Shown in pieces: positions 51,915 to 58,675 of a stretch of 64,000 nucleotides of DNA (positions are counted from its first letter, which is position 1; every line of letters starts with the position of its first letter). The DNA comes from Rhodococcus yunnanensis NBRC 103083 (GTDB lineage: Bacteria > Actinomycetota > Actinomycetes > Mycobacteriales > Mycobacteriaceae), in contig NZ_BCXH01000006.1 in the NCBI RefSeq assembly GCF_001895005.1, positions 124,001-188,000 on the forward strand. Direction: 5' to 3'. A program made the translations under genes and the position numbers. The notes beneath the pieces were generated by a model, which was not told the DNA's origin, made no database searches, and saw nothing but the letters and a program-made list of their open reading frames with translations.

Positions 51915-52571
51915 CCGGTCGTGTACCAGGACCTGCCGCCCGGTGACGGTGGGTTCGAGGACCTGGTCGACGACTGCACGCGCCAGCTGACGGTACGACA
52001 ACCGAAAGTCGAACGAGGCTGGAGCAACCGGTAATTCGGCAACAGTGTAGTCGCCGGCCGGCCCGTCGATCGACAGTCGTGCGGGCGGGGTCACGACGAC
52101 CCAGTCGATGCGGGCTACCGCGGACAGCCGTTCGAGCCGGTGAACATGTGCCTGCGCGAACGGTCGCAACTGGGCGGGAAACAGTGTGTCGTCGGCGATT
52201 GGGCTGTTGCCGTCGTCGAACGGGAGGGTTGCTGCGAGCCCGACGGCCACGAACCTGATTTCTCGCCCGTCCGCCGAGGCGGCGACCGCGTCGACGATTT
52301 TCTCGTAGAACGCACCGTCGAAGTCGTCGAAGTTCGGAGGCGGTGCCGAGAACGGCGACACCGCATCGATCACCGCTGTCGCACCCTCGAGCGACCGGGA
52401 ATCGGCAGCGTCACCTTCGCGGAGTTCGACCCCGCGCTGTGCGAGACGGGCATGTTTCCTGGTGTCTCGGACGACGGCGACAACGTCGCGCCCACGCAGC
52501 CGTAGCTCGTCGACTATTGCCGACCCGGCTCGTCCGCCCGCACCGAGAACGATGATTCGTGAACGTGTCAT
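51906..52571 (-). CDS. NAD(P)-binding NmrA-like / SDR-type protein
   Basis: 221 residues from ATG 52571. IIVLGAGGRAGSAIVDELRLRGRDVVAVVRD near 5 is an atypical-SDR nucleotide fold, and LEGATAVIDAVSPF near 55 follows. There is no obvious YxxxK active site, as in NmrA-like sensors and some epimerases. A longer start at 52628 is possible but adds an unstructured extension. Function unknown. Divergent from tauE, so its promoter region is shared with the operator near 52700. Confidence 0.75.
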   Translation of the reverse strand: MTRSRIIVLGAGGRAGSAIVDELRLRGRDVVAVVRDTRKHARLAQRGVELREGDAADSRSLEGATAVIDAVSPFSAPPPNFDDFDGAFYEKIVDAVAASADGREIRFVAVGLAATLPFDDGNSPIADDTLFPAQLRPFAQAHVHRLERLSAVARIDWVVVTPPARLSIDGPAGDYTVAELPVAPASFDFRLSYRQLARAVVDQVLEPTVTGRQVLVHDRSA

Positions 52572-52688
52572 GGCCCGAGAGGCTACGCTGCTTTGCGCCG
52601 GTGACGGCAACGAGACCGGCTCCGACACGTGCTTCGGCGAACCCGACCCAGCCGAAAGAGTCTACTTCGGCTTCCGAATGAATTCGTC

Positions 52689-52708
52689 TGCAAATCAGTT
52701 GATTTCAA
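52689..52708. promoter_or_regulatory. Operator candidate upstream of tauE
   Basis: AAATCA and TGATTT form a perfect inverted repeat, but with a 2-bp spacer (GT) rather than three. The right arm continues as TGATTTCAA, identical to the sites at 9378 and 45468. TTGACG at about 52713 could be a -35 box just downstream. Confidence 0.45.
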
Positions 52709-52747
52709 CCCTTGACGGATCTACCACCGTTGTCTTCCATTGAGCGG

Positions 52748-52786
52748 GTGTACACAACGTGCCGAGGCTGTCGGAGATCGATCTGA
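52748..52786 (+). CDS. Possible Cys-containing leader peptide before tauE
   Basis: A 12-residue ORF from GTG 52748: MYTTCRGCRRSI. It starts within a few bases of where transcription from a TTGACG-type promoter would begin, which resembles the leaderless polycysteine ORFs described in mycobacteria. Two Cys codons in twelve is suggestive only. It ends 41 bp before the tauE start. Confidence 0.35.
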   Translation: MYTTCRGCRRSI

Positions 52787-52827
52787 CCTGACCTTCGAAA
52801 ATCGACCCTCACTCCGCGGAGACCTCA

Positions 52828-53754
52828 GTGAAGACACTCGTACTCATCGGCATCGTCGGGTTCGCAGCCCAGCTGGTCGACGGTGCGCTCGGCATGGCGT
52901 ACGGCGTCACGACGACGACGCTACTCCTCGCCATCGGCACCAATCCGGCCACCGCTTCGGCGACGGTACACCTCGCCGAAATAGGCACCACGTTCATCTC
53001 CGGCCTGTCGCACTGGAAGTTCGGCAACGTCGACTGGAAGGTCGTGCGCCGTATCGCCCTACCCGGTGCGGTCGGTGCGTTCGCCGGGGCGACCGTGTTG
53101 TCCAATCTGTCCACCGAGAGTGCTGCGCCGATCATGGCGATCATTCTGCTGGCCCTCGGTTTGTACATTCTGATCAGATTCACTGTTCAGGGCATTCCGC
53201 GCGGCAATCTCGGCAAGCCGCTTCGCAGTCGATTCCTTGCTCCTCTCGGTCTGATCGCAGGCTTCGTCGACGCGACGGGCGGCGGCGGGTGGGGCCCGGT
53301 CGGTACACCCGCGATCCTGGCGAGCGGGCGGTTGGAACCGCGGAAGGTGATCGGCTCGATCGACACCAGCGAGTTCGTCATCGCACTCGCGGCGAGCCTC
53401 GGATTCCTGTTCAGCTTGGGTTCGCAGGGGATCAATGTGGGATGGGTTCTGGCGATCCTTGCAGGCGGCGTCCTCGCGGCACCACTTGCCGCGTGGCTCG
53501 TCCGTCATGTTCCGCCCCGCCTGCTCGGTGCGTCCGTCGGCGGCATCATCGTGCTGACCAACACACGCAGTTTGTTCCGCAGCGGGTGGTTCGAGTTGAG
53601 CGGCGGGCTGCAGGCGGCGGCCTACGTGACGATCGTCGTCGCCTGGGCCGGGTGCTTCGCGTTCTCCCTGCGGGCGTACCTGGCCGATCGTGAGAACGAG
53701 TCCGCCGACACCATTTCGAAGGAGGCCGAGCGCAATGCCGAAGTCACTGTCTGA
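52828..53754 (+). CDS. TauE/SafE-family sulfite/sulfonate exporter
   Basis: 308 residues from GTG 52828 with about eight membrane segments. The two TauE half motifs are visible: LVDGALGMAYGVTTTTLLLAIG near 17 and AGFVDATGGGGWGPVGTPAIL near 145. Members export sulfite, sulfoacetate or related anions; B. subtilis YtnM, in the S-alkyl-cysteine salvage operon, belongs here. In a locus rich in sulfite-releasing monooxygenases, sulfite export is the natural reading. A small ORF with a strong ribosome-binding site overlaps its end. Confidence 0.87.
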   Translation: MKTLVLIGIVGFAAQLVDGALGMAYGVTTTTLLLAIGTNPATASATVHLAEIGTTFISGLSHWKFGNVDWKVVRRIALPGAVGAFAGATVLSNLSTESAAPIMAIILLALGLYILIRFTVQGIPRGNLGKPLRSRFLAPLGLIAGFVDATGGGGWGPVGTPAILASGRLEPRKVIGSIDTSEFVIALAASLGFLFSLGSQGINVGWVLAILAGGVLAAPLAAWLVRHVPPRLLGASVGGIIVLTNTRSLFRSGWFELSGGLQAAAYVTIVVAWAGCFAFSLRAYLADRENESADTISKEAERNAEVTV

Positions 53755-53851
53755 CGTCCGAAGAGTCACCAGGTCGGTACTCGTCCGATCGGCCAAGGCC
53801 GTGTTCGCCGGGCTCACCGTCTACGGCGAATACCACCTCGGTTCCCTGTGA
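53735..53851 (+). CDS. Small 38-residue protein overlapping tauE
   Basis: ATG 53735 has an AAGGAGG 9 bp upstream, inside the 3' end of tauE, and the ORF runs to TGA 53851. It is basic at the start (MPKSLSDVRRVTRSVLVRSA) and more hydrophobic later (KAVFAGLTVYGEYHLG). No known family recognised. The excellent Shine-Dalgarno and 20-bp overlap suggest it is translated with tauE; a small membrane-associated partner is possible. Confidence 0.5.
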   Translation: MPKSLSDVRRVTRSVLVRSAKAVFAGLTVYGEYHLGSL

Positions 53852-53855
53852 GTGC

Positions 53856-54626
53856 TCAGCTGGTGAACACCACGCCGTCGACCACGACGCGAGCGCCCCG
53901 GTCCACGTAGAAGGACAGGTGGTTCTCGATGCCGGATGCCGCGGGCGTCGTCTGGGGATAGAACCAGGCGACGTCCGACGGCCCGTCAGGAACGGACACG
54001 TACGACGCCGTGCCCTTGTACGGGCAGGACGTCGTCGTGGACGAGTCGGTGAACAGCCAGTCCTTCACGTCGAGCCGCGGAATGTAGTACCGGGGCGGAA
54101 GGCCGGTCTCGAAGACGACCTTCGGGCGGTGTGTGTCGGCCACCAGAACGTCGCCGATGTAGACCTCGATGTGACGTGACGACGGGAGCACGTCGACCCG
54201 TACGTACGGATCACGCGCATGGACGAAGACCTGCTCGTCCTCCTCGAACCACGAGTCCACGCGGTCCCAGTAGAACGAGACATAGTCGCTGAGGTCCACC
54301 GAGTCCGCCAGCGGCTCCGGGTACGTCCACAGCGCATCCACCGATCGGGCGTCACCGACAGCGATGGTTCGGTACTCGGCCACTCCTTTGCGCGGACAGA
54401 CCGTCGAGGTGTCGGACGGCACGAGGAATTTGCTGCGTACATCCGTCCAGGGGATGTAGTACGCAGGTAGATGGCCGTCCTCGAACAGATAGACCGCGTC
54501 GGTGGTGTCCACGATGACTTCACCGGCGAAATACGCGCGGATGCGTCGTGGGTTCGGTTCGATCGAGATTGTGCCGTTCGCGGCGGTGATCCGACCCGAA
54601 TCGGAACGGCTGACTGTCGATGCCAT
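53856..54626 (-). CDS. Duplicated DUF427 protein
   Basis: 256 residues made of two DUF427 domains, about residues 17-125 and 130-250. Each has the motif order RRIRAYFAGEVIVDT or RHIEVYIGDVLVADT, then LPxYYIPxxDV, a Cys-Pro (VCPRKG, SCPYKG) and a DLSDYVSFYW-like end. The family is widespread in actinomycetes without a settled function. A regulator gene lies 78 bp upstream on the same strand. No specific link to sulfur is visible. Confidence 0.86.
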   Translation of the reverse strand: MASTVSRSDSGRITAANGTISIEPNPRRIRAYFAGEVIVDTTDAVYLFEDGHLPAYYIPWTDVRSKFLVPSDTSTVCPRKGVAEYRTIAVGDARSVDALWTYPEPLADSVDLSDYVSFYWDRVDSWFEEDEQVFVHARDPYVRVDVLPSSRHIEVYIGDVLVADTHRPKVVFETGLPPRYYIPRLDVKDWLFTDSSTTTSCPYKGTASYVSVPDGPSDVAWFYPQTTPAASGIENHLSFYVDRGARVVVDGVVFTS

Positions 54627-54704
54627 CGCTACCTCCTACTTCGTCTTCGAGGGGCGTGATCCATAGTTCCACGAAGAGGGTGTAGAAGGCGACAGGCGCT
54701 CTGT

Positions 54705-55184
54705 TCAGGCGGTACGAAGTCGAACGGGCTCGGTGATGACGCGGATCGACGTCGAAGGGTCGAAACGGTAGCCGGTGCCGCGCACCGTGGTGATGAGAGA
54801 GCCGAACCTACCCAGTTTGGTGCGCACGCGGGAGAGGTGAACATCGACGCTGCGGCCGCTGCCGGTGACAGCGAACTCGCCGCGACCGATCACCACACGT
54901 GGGTTCTGGACGAGCTGCGCGAAGATCTCGAACTCGGTGTGGCTCAGTCCGATACTCGCACCGGCGAGCACGACGTCGCGAGCGGGGAGGTCGACGACGA
55001 GATGTGCATCCGCGTCGTTGATTCGGACGTCGAAACGCGTCAGGATGCGGGCATCGGCGGCGTACGAGCGGGTCACCTGTCGAAGAGTTTCGGCCAATTG
55101 ATGCAGCTGGTCTCGGTCGAGTCCTTCGAGCGAGCCGGTACCCGAGTCCGAGATGTGCAGGACGACCGTTGGTTCGATGGGCAT
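54705..55184 (-). CDS. OmpR-type winged-helix regulator without receiver domain
   Basis: 159 residues. The C-terminal half is a Trans_reg_C domain: LSHTEFEIFAQLVQNPRVVIGRGE near 80, SVDVHLSRVRTKLGRFGSLITTVRGTGYRF near 114. The N-terminal 75 residues are not a response-regulator receiver (no phospho-Asp pattern seen). GGGAGA precedes the ATG. It is one of few transcription factors in the window; whether it binds the recurring palindrome is not known. Confidence 0.82.
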   Translation of the reverse strand: MPIEPTVVLHISDSGTGSLEGLDRDQLHQLAETLRQVTRSYAADARILTRFDVRINDADAHLVVDLPARDVVLAGASIGLSHTEFEIFAQLVQNPRVVIGRGEFAVTGSGRSVDVHLSRVRTKLGRFGSLITTVRGTGYRFDPSTSIRVITEPVRLRTA

Positions 55185-55325
55185 GGCGATGTCTCCCGGG
55201 TTGGAGGTGGGTGTCGGCGAAGGGACCTATCGCCTCGTACAGATACCCATGTCTCCCTCTCCGCACGTTCTACCTCTGGACTCTGTCGTATCGAACACCG
55301 AACAAGGCCACTCGAGAAGACTTCG

Positions 55326-55339
55326 GATCACCGTGATTG
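55326..55339. promoter_or_regulatory. Weak operator candidate upstream of the hydrolase operon
   Basis: GATCA-CCG-TGATT shows only 4 perfectly complementary bases per arm but keeps the 3-bp spacer and the ATCA/TGAT centre. It lies 73 bp before the ATG at 55412. Included because of its position; weak on its own. Confidence 0.35.
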
Positions 55340-55411
55340 TTATTCCGGCGCCTTTACCGCTCGCTGACTCGAACCGTTGACGGCTGGGTGCAGTGGTGAT
55401 GAACTCGAACG

Positions 55412-56230
55412 ATGCCATTCTTCGACGGCGTATCGGGGCCGATCTACTACCGCCACTGGGCAGCCGAGGTGCCTCGGGTGAACGTGGTGTTCCTGCACGG
55501 ATACGGCGAACATTCGGGGCTCTACCACCGCTTCGCGAACTCGTTGAGCGCCGACGGCGCCGACGTCTGGGCCCTCGATCACATCGGTCACGGACTCTCC
55601 ACCGGTGAGCGAGGGAATTTCGGTTCGCTTCGACACCTCGGTGCCGACGCGTCGACCCTGGCCGGCCTGGCGCGAGTGTCCGCGCCCGGATTGCCGGTGG
55701 TCGTCGCCGGTCACTCCCTGGGGTCGGTCGTCGCCACGCTCGCTGCGCTGAATTCACCCAGCAGCTATGCGGGTGCAGTGATTTCGGGTGCGCCGCTGTC
55801 CCCGGTGCCGTGGATGGACCCGGACGCCGAGCAGTTCGATCTGGACCCGAGCGAGCTGTCGACCGATCCGTTCTATCTGGACGCACTCGTCAACGACGGG
55901 CTGGCATTCGTCAGCAGTGATTTCGGTGAACTCCTCGGCCGCGAGCTTCCTCGTGCATGGTCGCGATTCGACGCCGATCTGGCAACGCTGCGTTTGCCGG
56001 TGCTGGCCGTGCACGGTGAGCTCGACAGGATCTCGCCCATCGAGGGAGTGCGCCGGTGGGTGGGACGGTTACCCGGCCTCGAACTACGCGAGGTCGGAGG
56101 CGCTCGGCACGACGTCCTCAACGAAGCGAGCCATCGCAGCACCGCCGCGCGGATCGCGAACTTCGTTCTCGAATGCGCCGAGCTCGCAGATCACGATCGG
56201 TTCGAGGAGGAACGTTCATGGCTCGGTTGA
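55412..56230 (+). CDS. Alpha/beta hydrolase, monoacylglycerol-lipase-like
   Basis: 272 residues. VVFLHGYGEHSGLYHRFANSL near 25, GHGLSTGERG near 59 and VVAGHSLGSVVATLAAL near 95 (nucleophile Ser) are typical of lysophospholipase/monoglyceride lipase relatives; HGELDRISPIEG supplies the acid and GGARHDVLNE the His. It probably cleaves an ester or thioester. Ribosome-binding site weak. The 3' end overlaps the next gene by 13 bp, giving a three-gene operon with an unknown protein and a GNAT. Confidence 0.84.
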   Translation: MPFFDGVSGPIYYRHWAAEVPRVNVVFLHGYGEHSGLYHRFANSLSADGADVWALDHIGHGLSTGERGNFGSLRHLGADASTLAGLARVSAPGLPVVVAGHSLGSVVATLAALNSPSSYAGAVISGAPLSPVPWMDPDAEQFDLDPSELSTDPFYLDALVNDGLAFVSSDFGELLGRELPRAWSRFDADLATLRLPVLAVHGELDRISPIEGVRRWVGRLPGLELREVGGARHDVLNEASHRSTAARIANFVLECAELADHDRFEEERSWLG

Positions 56231-57495
56231 CCATCACCGACGCGCAGCGCTCGGCCCTCGCCGAGGCAGCGTCGTTTCCGCTTCTCGACGCCATAGCGGG
56301 CCGCCGGTCGCGGCGATTTCCTCTCGGCGGAAAGATCCCCGACGGTCCGCTGGCGTTCGAGAGCTCCCATCCGGTCACTCCGCTGACGGAGGTGGAACGG
56401 GCCCTGTTGCTGTCGGTGGTCGGGGGCGTCACCGGGTGGCATTACGGCATCACCCGGCACGGCGGGTATGCGCCGAAGTTTCCCAACTATTCGGGCAGTG
56501 CCGTCGGGCGCACCTTCCCGTCCGCGGCCGGCTTTCACACGAGCCAGCTGTTCTTCACCGACGACTCGGGCACCTACCTGCTGCCGACCAGGGATCTAGC
56601 TCCCCTCGAAGGCGATTTCGGTCTGGAGGACTGGCTCGATCACACCGCGGATCACTACGTTCGGCTGTCCGAAACACGGCTCGAACTTCCCCGCGAAGAG
56701 CCGTACATGGAGGGCCACAACACGTGGATCGCGAACCATCCCGGCAGCCTTCTCGCCTTTCCGGTCGCAGACCTCGCCGAGCACCTCGTCGCGAATCTGT
56801 CGTTCTTCGCCGCCAACGGGTACGTCGTCTTCGACGACGTCCACGATCGCCCGATCCCCGGTATCGACGCGTTCTCGCACCTGGCGCACTTCGACGACCC
56901 GGTGCCACTGTCGTTCGTCGAGCAGTACACGTTGACCGAGGCAAGCGCCGAACTCGCCACGGCCACCCACAACGGTGTTCTTCTGCTGCAGGCGCTCGGT
57001 CTCGGTGGCTGGATGTTCGACGGGTTGGATCGTCTGTCGGTTCTCGGTGGATCCGGCGATCCGCGTGCCCCCGGCCTCGGATTCAGGGCCGACTCCGATC
57101 CTCGGTGGCCGTTCCCGAACGCGACCGGGCTCGACGGAGTCTTCGAGACTCTCTCGCCACCGCACGTGGCGACCGTCGCCGACGGCGTCGACAAGTACAT
57201 CGAACGCAAGTACGGCCCGGGTGGACCGTTTCACCCGGACACCCCGGGGCCGTGGTCCGACACCCGCGCGGTCCGGTCGTCTGCTCTTCCCGCCTCTGCG
57301 GTGCAGGAGCTCGTGACACTGCAAGCGCAGTACATCTACGATTCCTTCGGAAAGCTCCCCGGCACGGTACCTACCGTGCACGTGCTGATGTATCTGCAGG
57401 CGCAGAACATCGACCTGGATTTCTACGACACCCATTTCGCCCCCGGCGCGTATCTGCGGACGCACGCCGAACACGGAAAGCGCTGGAACCCTTGA
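56218..57495 (+). CDS. Unrecognised 425-residue protein, faintly nitroreductase-like
   Basis: Start ATG 56218 has GAGGAGG upstream. I do not recognise the family with confidence. LLDAIAGRRSRRFPLGG near 22 and LLLSVVGGVTGWHYGITRHGG near 64 recall the FMN-binding start of nitroreductase folds. DVDKYIERKYGPGGPFHP-like sequence near 320 and a His-rich HVLMYLQAQNIDLDFYDTHF near the end have no parallel I can name. It contains no signal peptide or membrane helix. It sits between an esterase-like hydrolase and a GNAT, so probably a cytosolic catabolic enzyme. Confidence 0.7.
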   Translation: MARLTITDAQRSALAEAASFPLLDAIAGRRSRRFPLGGKIPDGPLAFESSHPVTPLTEVERALLLSVVGGVTGWHYGITRHGGYAPKFPNYSGSAVGRTFPSAAGFHTSQLFFTDDSGTYLLPTRDLAPLEGDFGLEDWLDHTADHYVRLSETRLELPREEPYMEGHNTWIANHPGSLLAFPVADLAEHLVANLSFFAANGYVVFDDVHDRPIPGIDAFSHLAHFDDPVPLSFVEQYTLTEASAELATATHNGVLLLQALGLGGWMFDGLDRLSVLGGSGDPRAPGLGFRADSDPRWPFPNATGLDGVFETLSPPHVATVADGVDKYIERKYGPGGPFHPDTPGPWSDTRAVRSSALPASAVQELVTLQAQYIYDSFGKLPGTVPTVHVLMYLQAQNIDLDFYDTHFAPGAYLRTHAEHGKRWNP

Positions 57496-58004
57496 CCGAA
57501 GTGACATCCCCCGAACTGACATCCCCTGAGGCGCCATCCTCCGAGCTGACCACGGTCGTCGTGGACTGGGATCATCCCGATGCCGAACTACTGCGCGCTG
57601 CGATGGCAGCGGAGGTCGGCCCTCGATACGCGGACAGGGCAGCGGGTATCGAGCGCACCAAGGCCAACGCCGTCGCTCCCGAGACCGTCTTCCGTACGTT
57701 CGTCACCTATCGGGGCGCACAGCCGGTCGGACACGCGGCCGTGCGGTGGAATGGGGCAGATCTCGAACTGAAGCGGATGTTCGTTCACGCCGAGCATCGT
57801 GGATCGGGGGTGTCGTCGGCGCTGCTGGACGCCGTCGAGAACGCTGCACGCGAGCAGAGCCTGCCGCGGTTGATTCTGCAGACGGGGGATCGGCAGCCCG
57901 ACGCCGTCCGGCTGTACGAGAAGAGCGGGTACACCCGTATCCCCATTTTTTCGCCCTACGAGGCGATGCCGTTCTCCAATTGCTTCGAGAAGGTCTTCGC
58001 CTGA
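57492..58004 (+). CDS. GNAT family N-acetyltransferase
   Basis: 170 residues. ELKRMFVHAEHRGSGVSSALLDAVE near 92 is the acetyl-CoA loop and LILQTGDRQPDAVRLYEKSGYTRIP near 126 the closing strand. It is related to the GNAT at 13803 by the same order of motifs. TTG 57492 overlaps the previous stop; GTG 57501 three codons later is equally possible. A strong bidirectional hairpin follows. Amine acetylation in the pathway of the two upstream genes is the likely role. Confidence 0.8.
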   Translation: MTEVTSPELTSPEAPSSELTTVVVDWDHPDAELLRAAMAAEVGPRYADRAAGIERTKANAVAPETVFRTFVTYRGAQPVGHAAVRWNGADLELKRMFVHAEHRGSGVSSALLDAVENAAREQSLPRLILQTGDRQPDAVRLYEKSGYTRIPIFSPYEAMPFSNCFEKVFA

Positions 58005-58014
58005 GGATTCGTAC

Positions 58015-58071
58015 CTGGAGGGCTCCGAGAGTTGCACCACTCCGCTGCGCGGAACCCTCGGAGACCTCCAG
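58015..58071. terminator. Bidirectional terminator between GNAT and dodecin genes
   Basis: CTGGAGGGCTCCGAG (58015-58029) pairs with CTCGGAGACCTCCAG (58057-58071) at 14 of 15 positions around a 27-base loop that holds a small CCGC/GCGG helix. It lies between two convergent genes and can serve both. No T-run. Confidence 0.75.
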
Positions 58072-58085
58072 AGCCGAGAAGCTCG

Positions 58086-58292
58086 TCACTCCAGCTTGAA
58101 ACCGATCTTGACGGTCACCTGGAAGTGGGCGATCGCACCGTCCTCGACGTGACCTCGTGTCTCGACGACCTCGAACCAGTCGAGGTTCTTCAACGTCGTG
58201 TTCGCACGGGCGATCGCCTTCCGTACTGCGTCGTCCGAGCTCTCCGTCGACGTTCCGACGATCTCGGTCACGCGGTAGATGTTGTCACTCAT
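58086..58292 (-). CDS. Dodecin, flavin-binding storage protein
   Basis: 68 residues from ATG 58292. NIYRVTEIVGTSTESSDDAVRKAI, the flavin-stacking Trp39 in LKNLDWFEVVETRG and the end IAHFQVTVKIGFKLE are all diagnostic. Dodecins form hollow dodecamers that hold FMN, riboflavin or CoA. AGGAAAGAG precedes the start, and a longer in-frame start at 58355 is unnecessary. Its promoter region is shared with the operator near 58380; buffering flavin in a locus full of FMNH2-dependent enzymes makes sense. Confidence 0.88.
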   Translation of the reverse strand: MSDNIYRVTEIVGTSTESSDDAVRKAIARANTTLKNLDWFEVVETRGHVEDGAIAHFQVTVKIGFKLE

Positions 58293-58370
58293 GTCATCTC
58301 TTTCCTGTCGGCGTTCCGTGTGCGTCTTCCACACGATGTTTCTCCGTTCCGACACGTTTCGAAACCGAAT

Positions 58371-58393
58371 CGAAAAATCATCGTGATTCGAAA
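58371..58393. promoter_or_regulatory. Palindromic operator candidate between dodecin and importer G
   Basis: Core AATCA-TCG-TGATT at 58376-58388, with further CGAAA sequence on both sides. A possible -10 (TCTAAC) lies about 10 bp to the right, so a bound protein would cover the -35 region of the rightward promoter. It shares the core of the sites at 1857, 9366 and 36950. Confidence 0.6.
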
Positions 58394-58537
58394 GGTGGTC
58401 TAACCCCGGCGCACAGCGCAGACTCGGGCATCAGCATGAAGCGAACAATGACAAGAACTCGACGAGCCTTCAGAAAATCTGAACGAATCGTGAAGCGCAC
58501 CTGTCGTTGTCGCCGTCGACAGTCGAAAGGAGTGCTC

Positions 58538-58597
58538 GTGAACGCGGACGTCGTGGTCCCCACCGAATGCACTCGCTGTCGATGTCGAGTTCGCTGA
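58538..58597 (+). CDS. Cys-rich leader peptide before importer G
   Basis: A 19-residue ORF from GTG 58538 with AAAGGAG 5 bp upstream; it ends ECTRCRCRVR. The frame is open upstream to ATG 58436, and that longer 53-residue version adds another TCRCRRR run, so the leader may be longer. Clustered Cys codons just before the stop fit a cysteine attenuator. It lacks the HVDLCR block of leaders 1 and 2 and has no riboswitch. An imperfect GATCG/CGATC hairpin follows before the binding-protein gene. Confidence 0.5.
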   Translation: MNADVVVPTECTRCRCRVR

Positions 58598-58675
58598 ATT
58601 CGCAACTCTTTCCGATCGCCTCCCTGTCGAGGCCGGTCAGGTCGATCCCTGTTTCCCCCGAGGAGTACCACCGCA

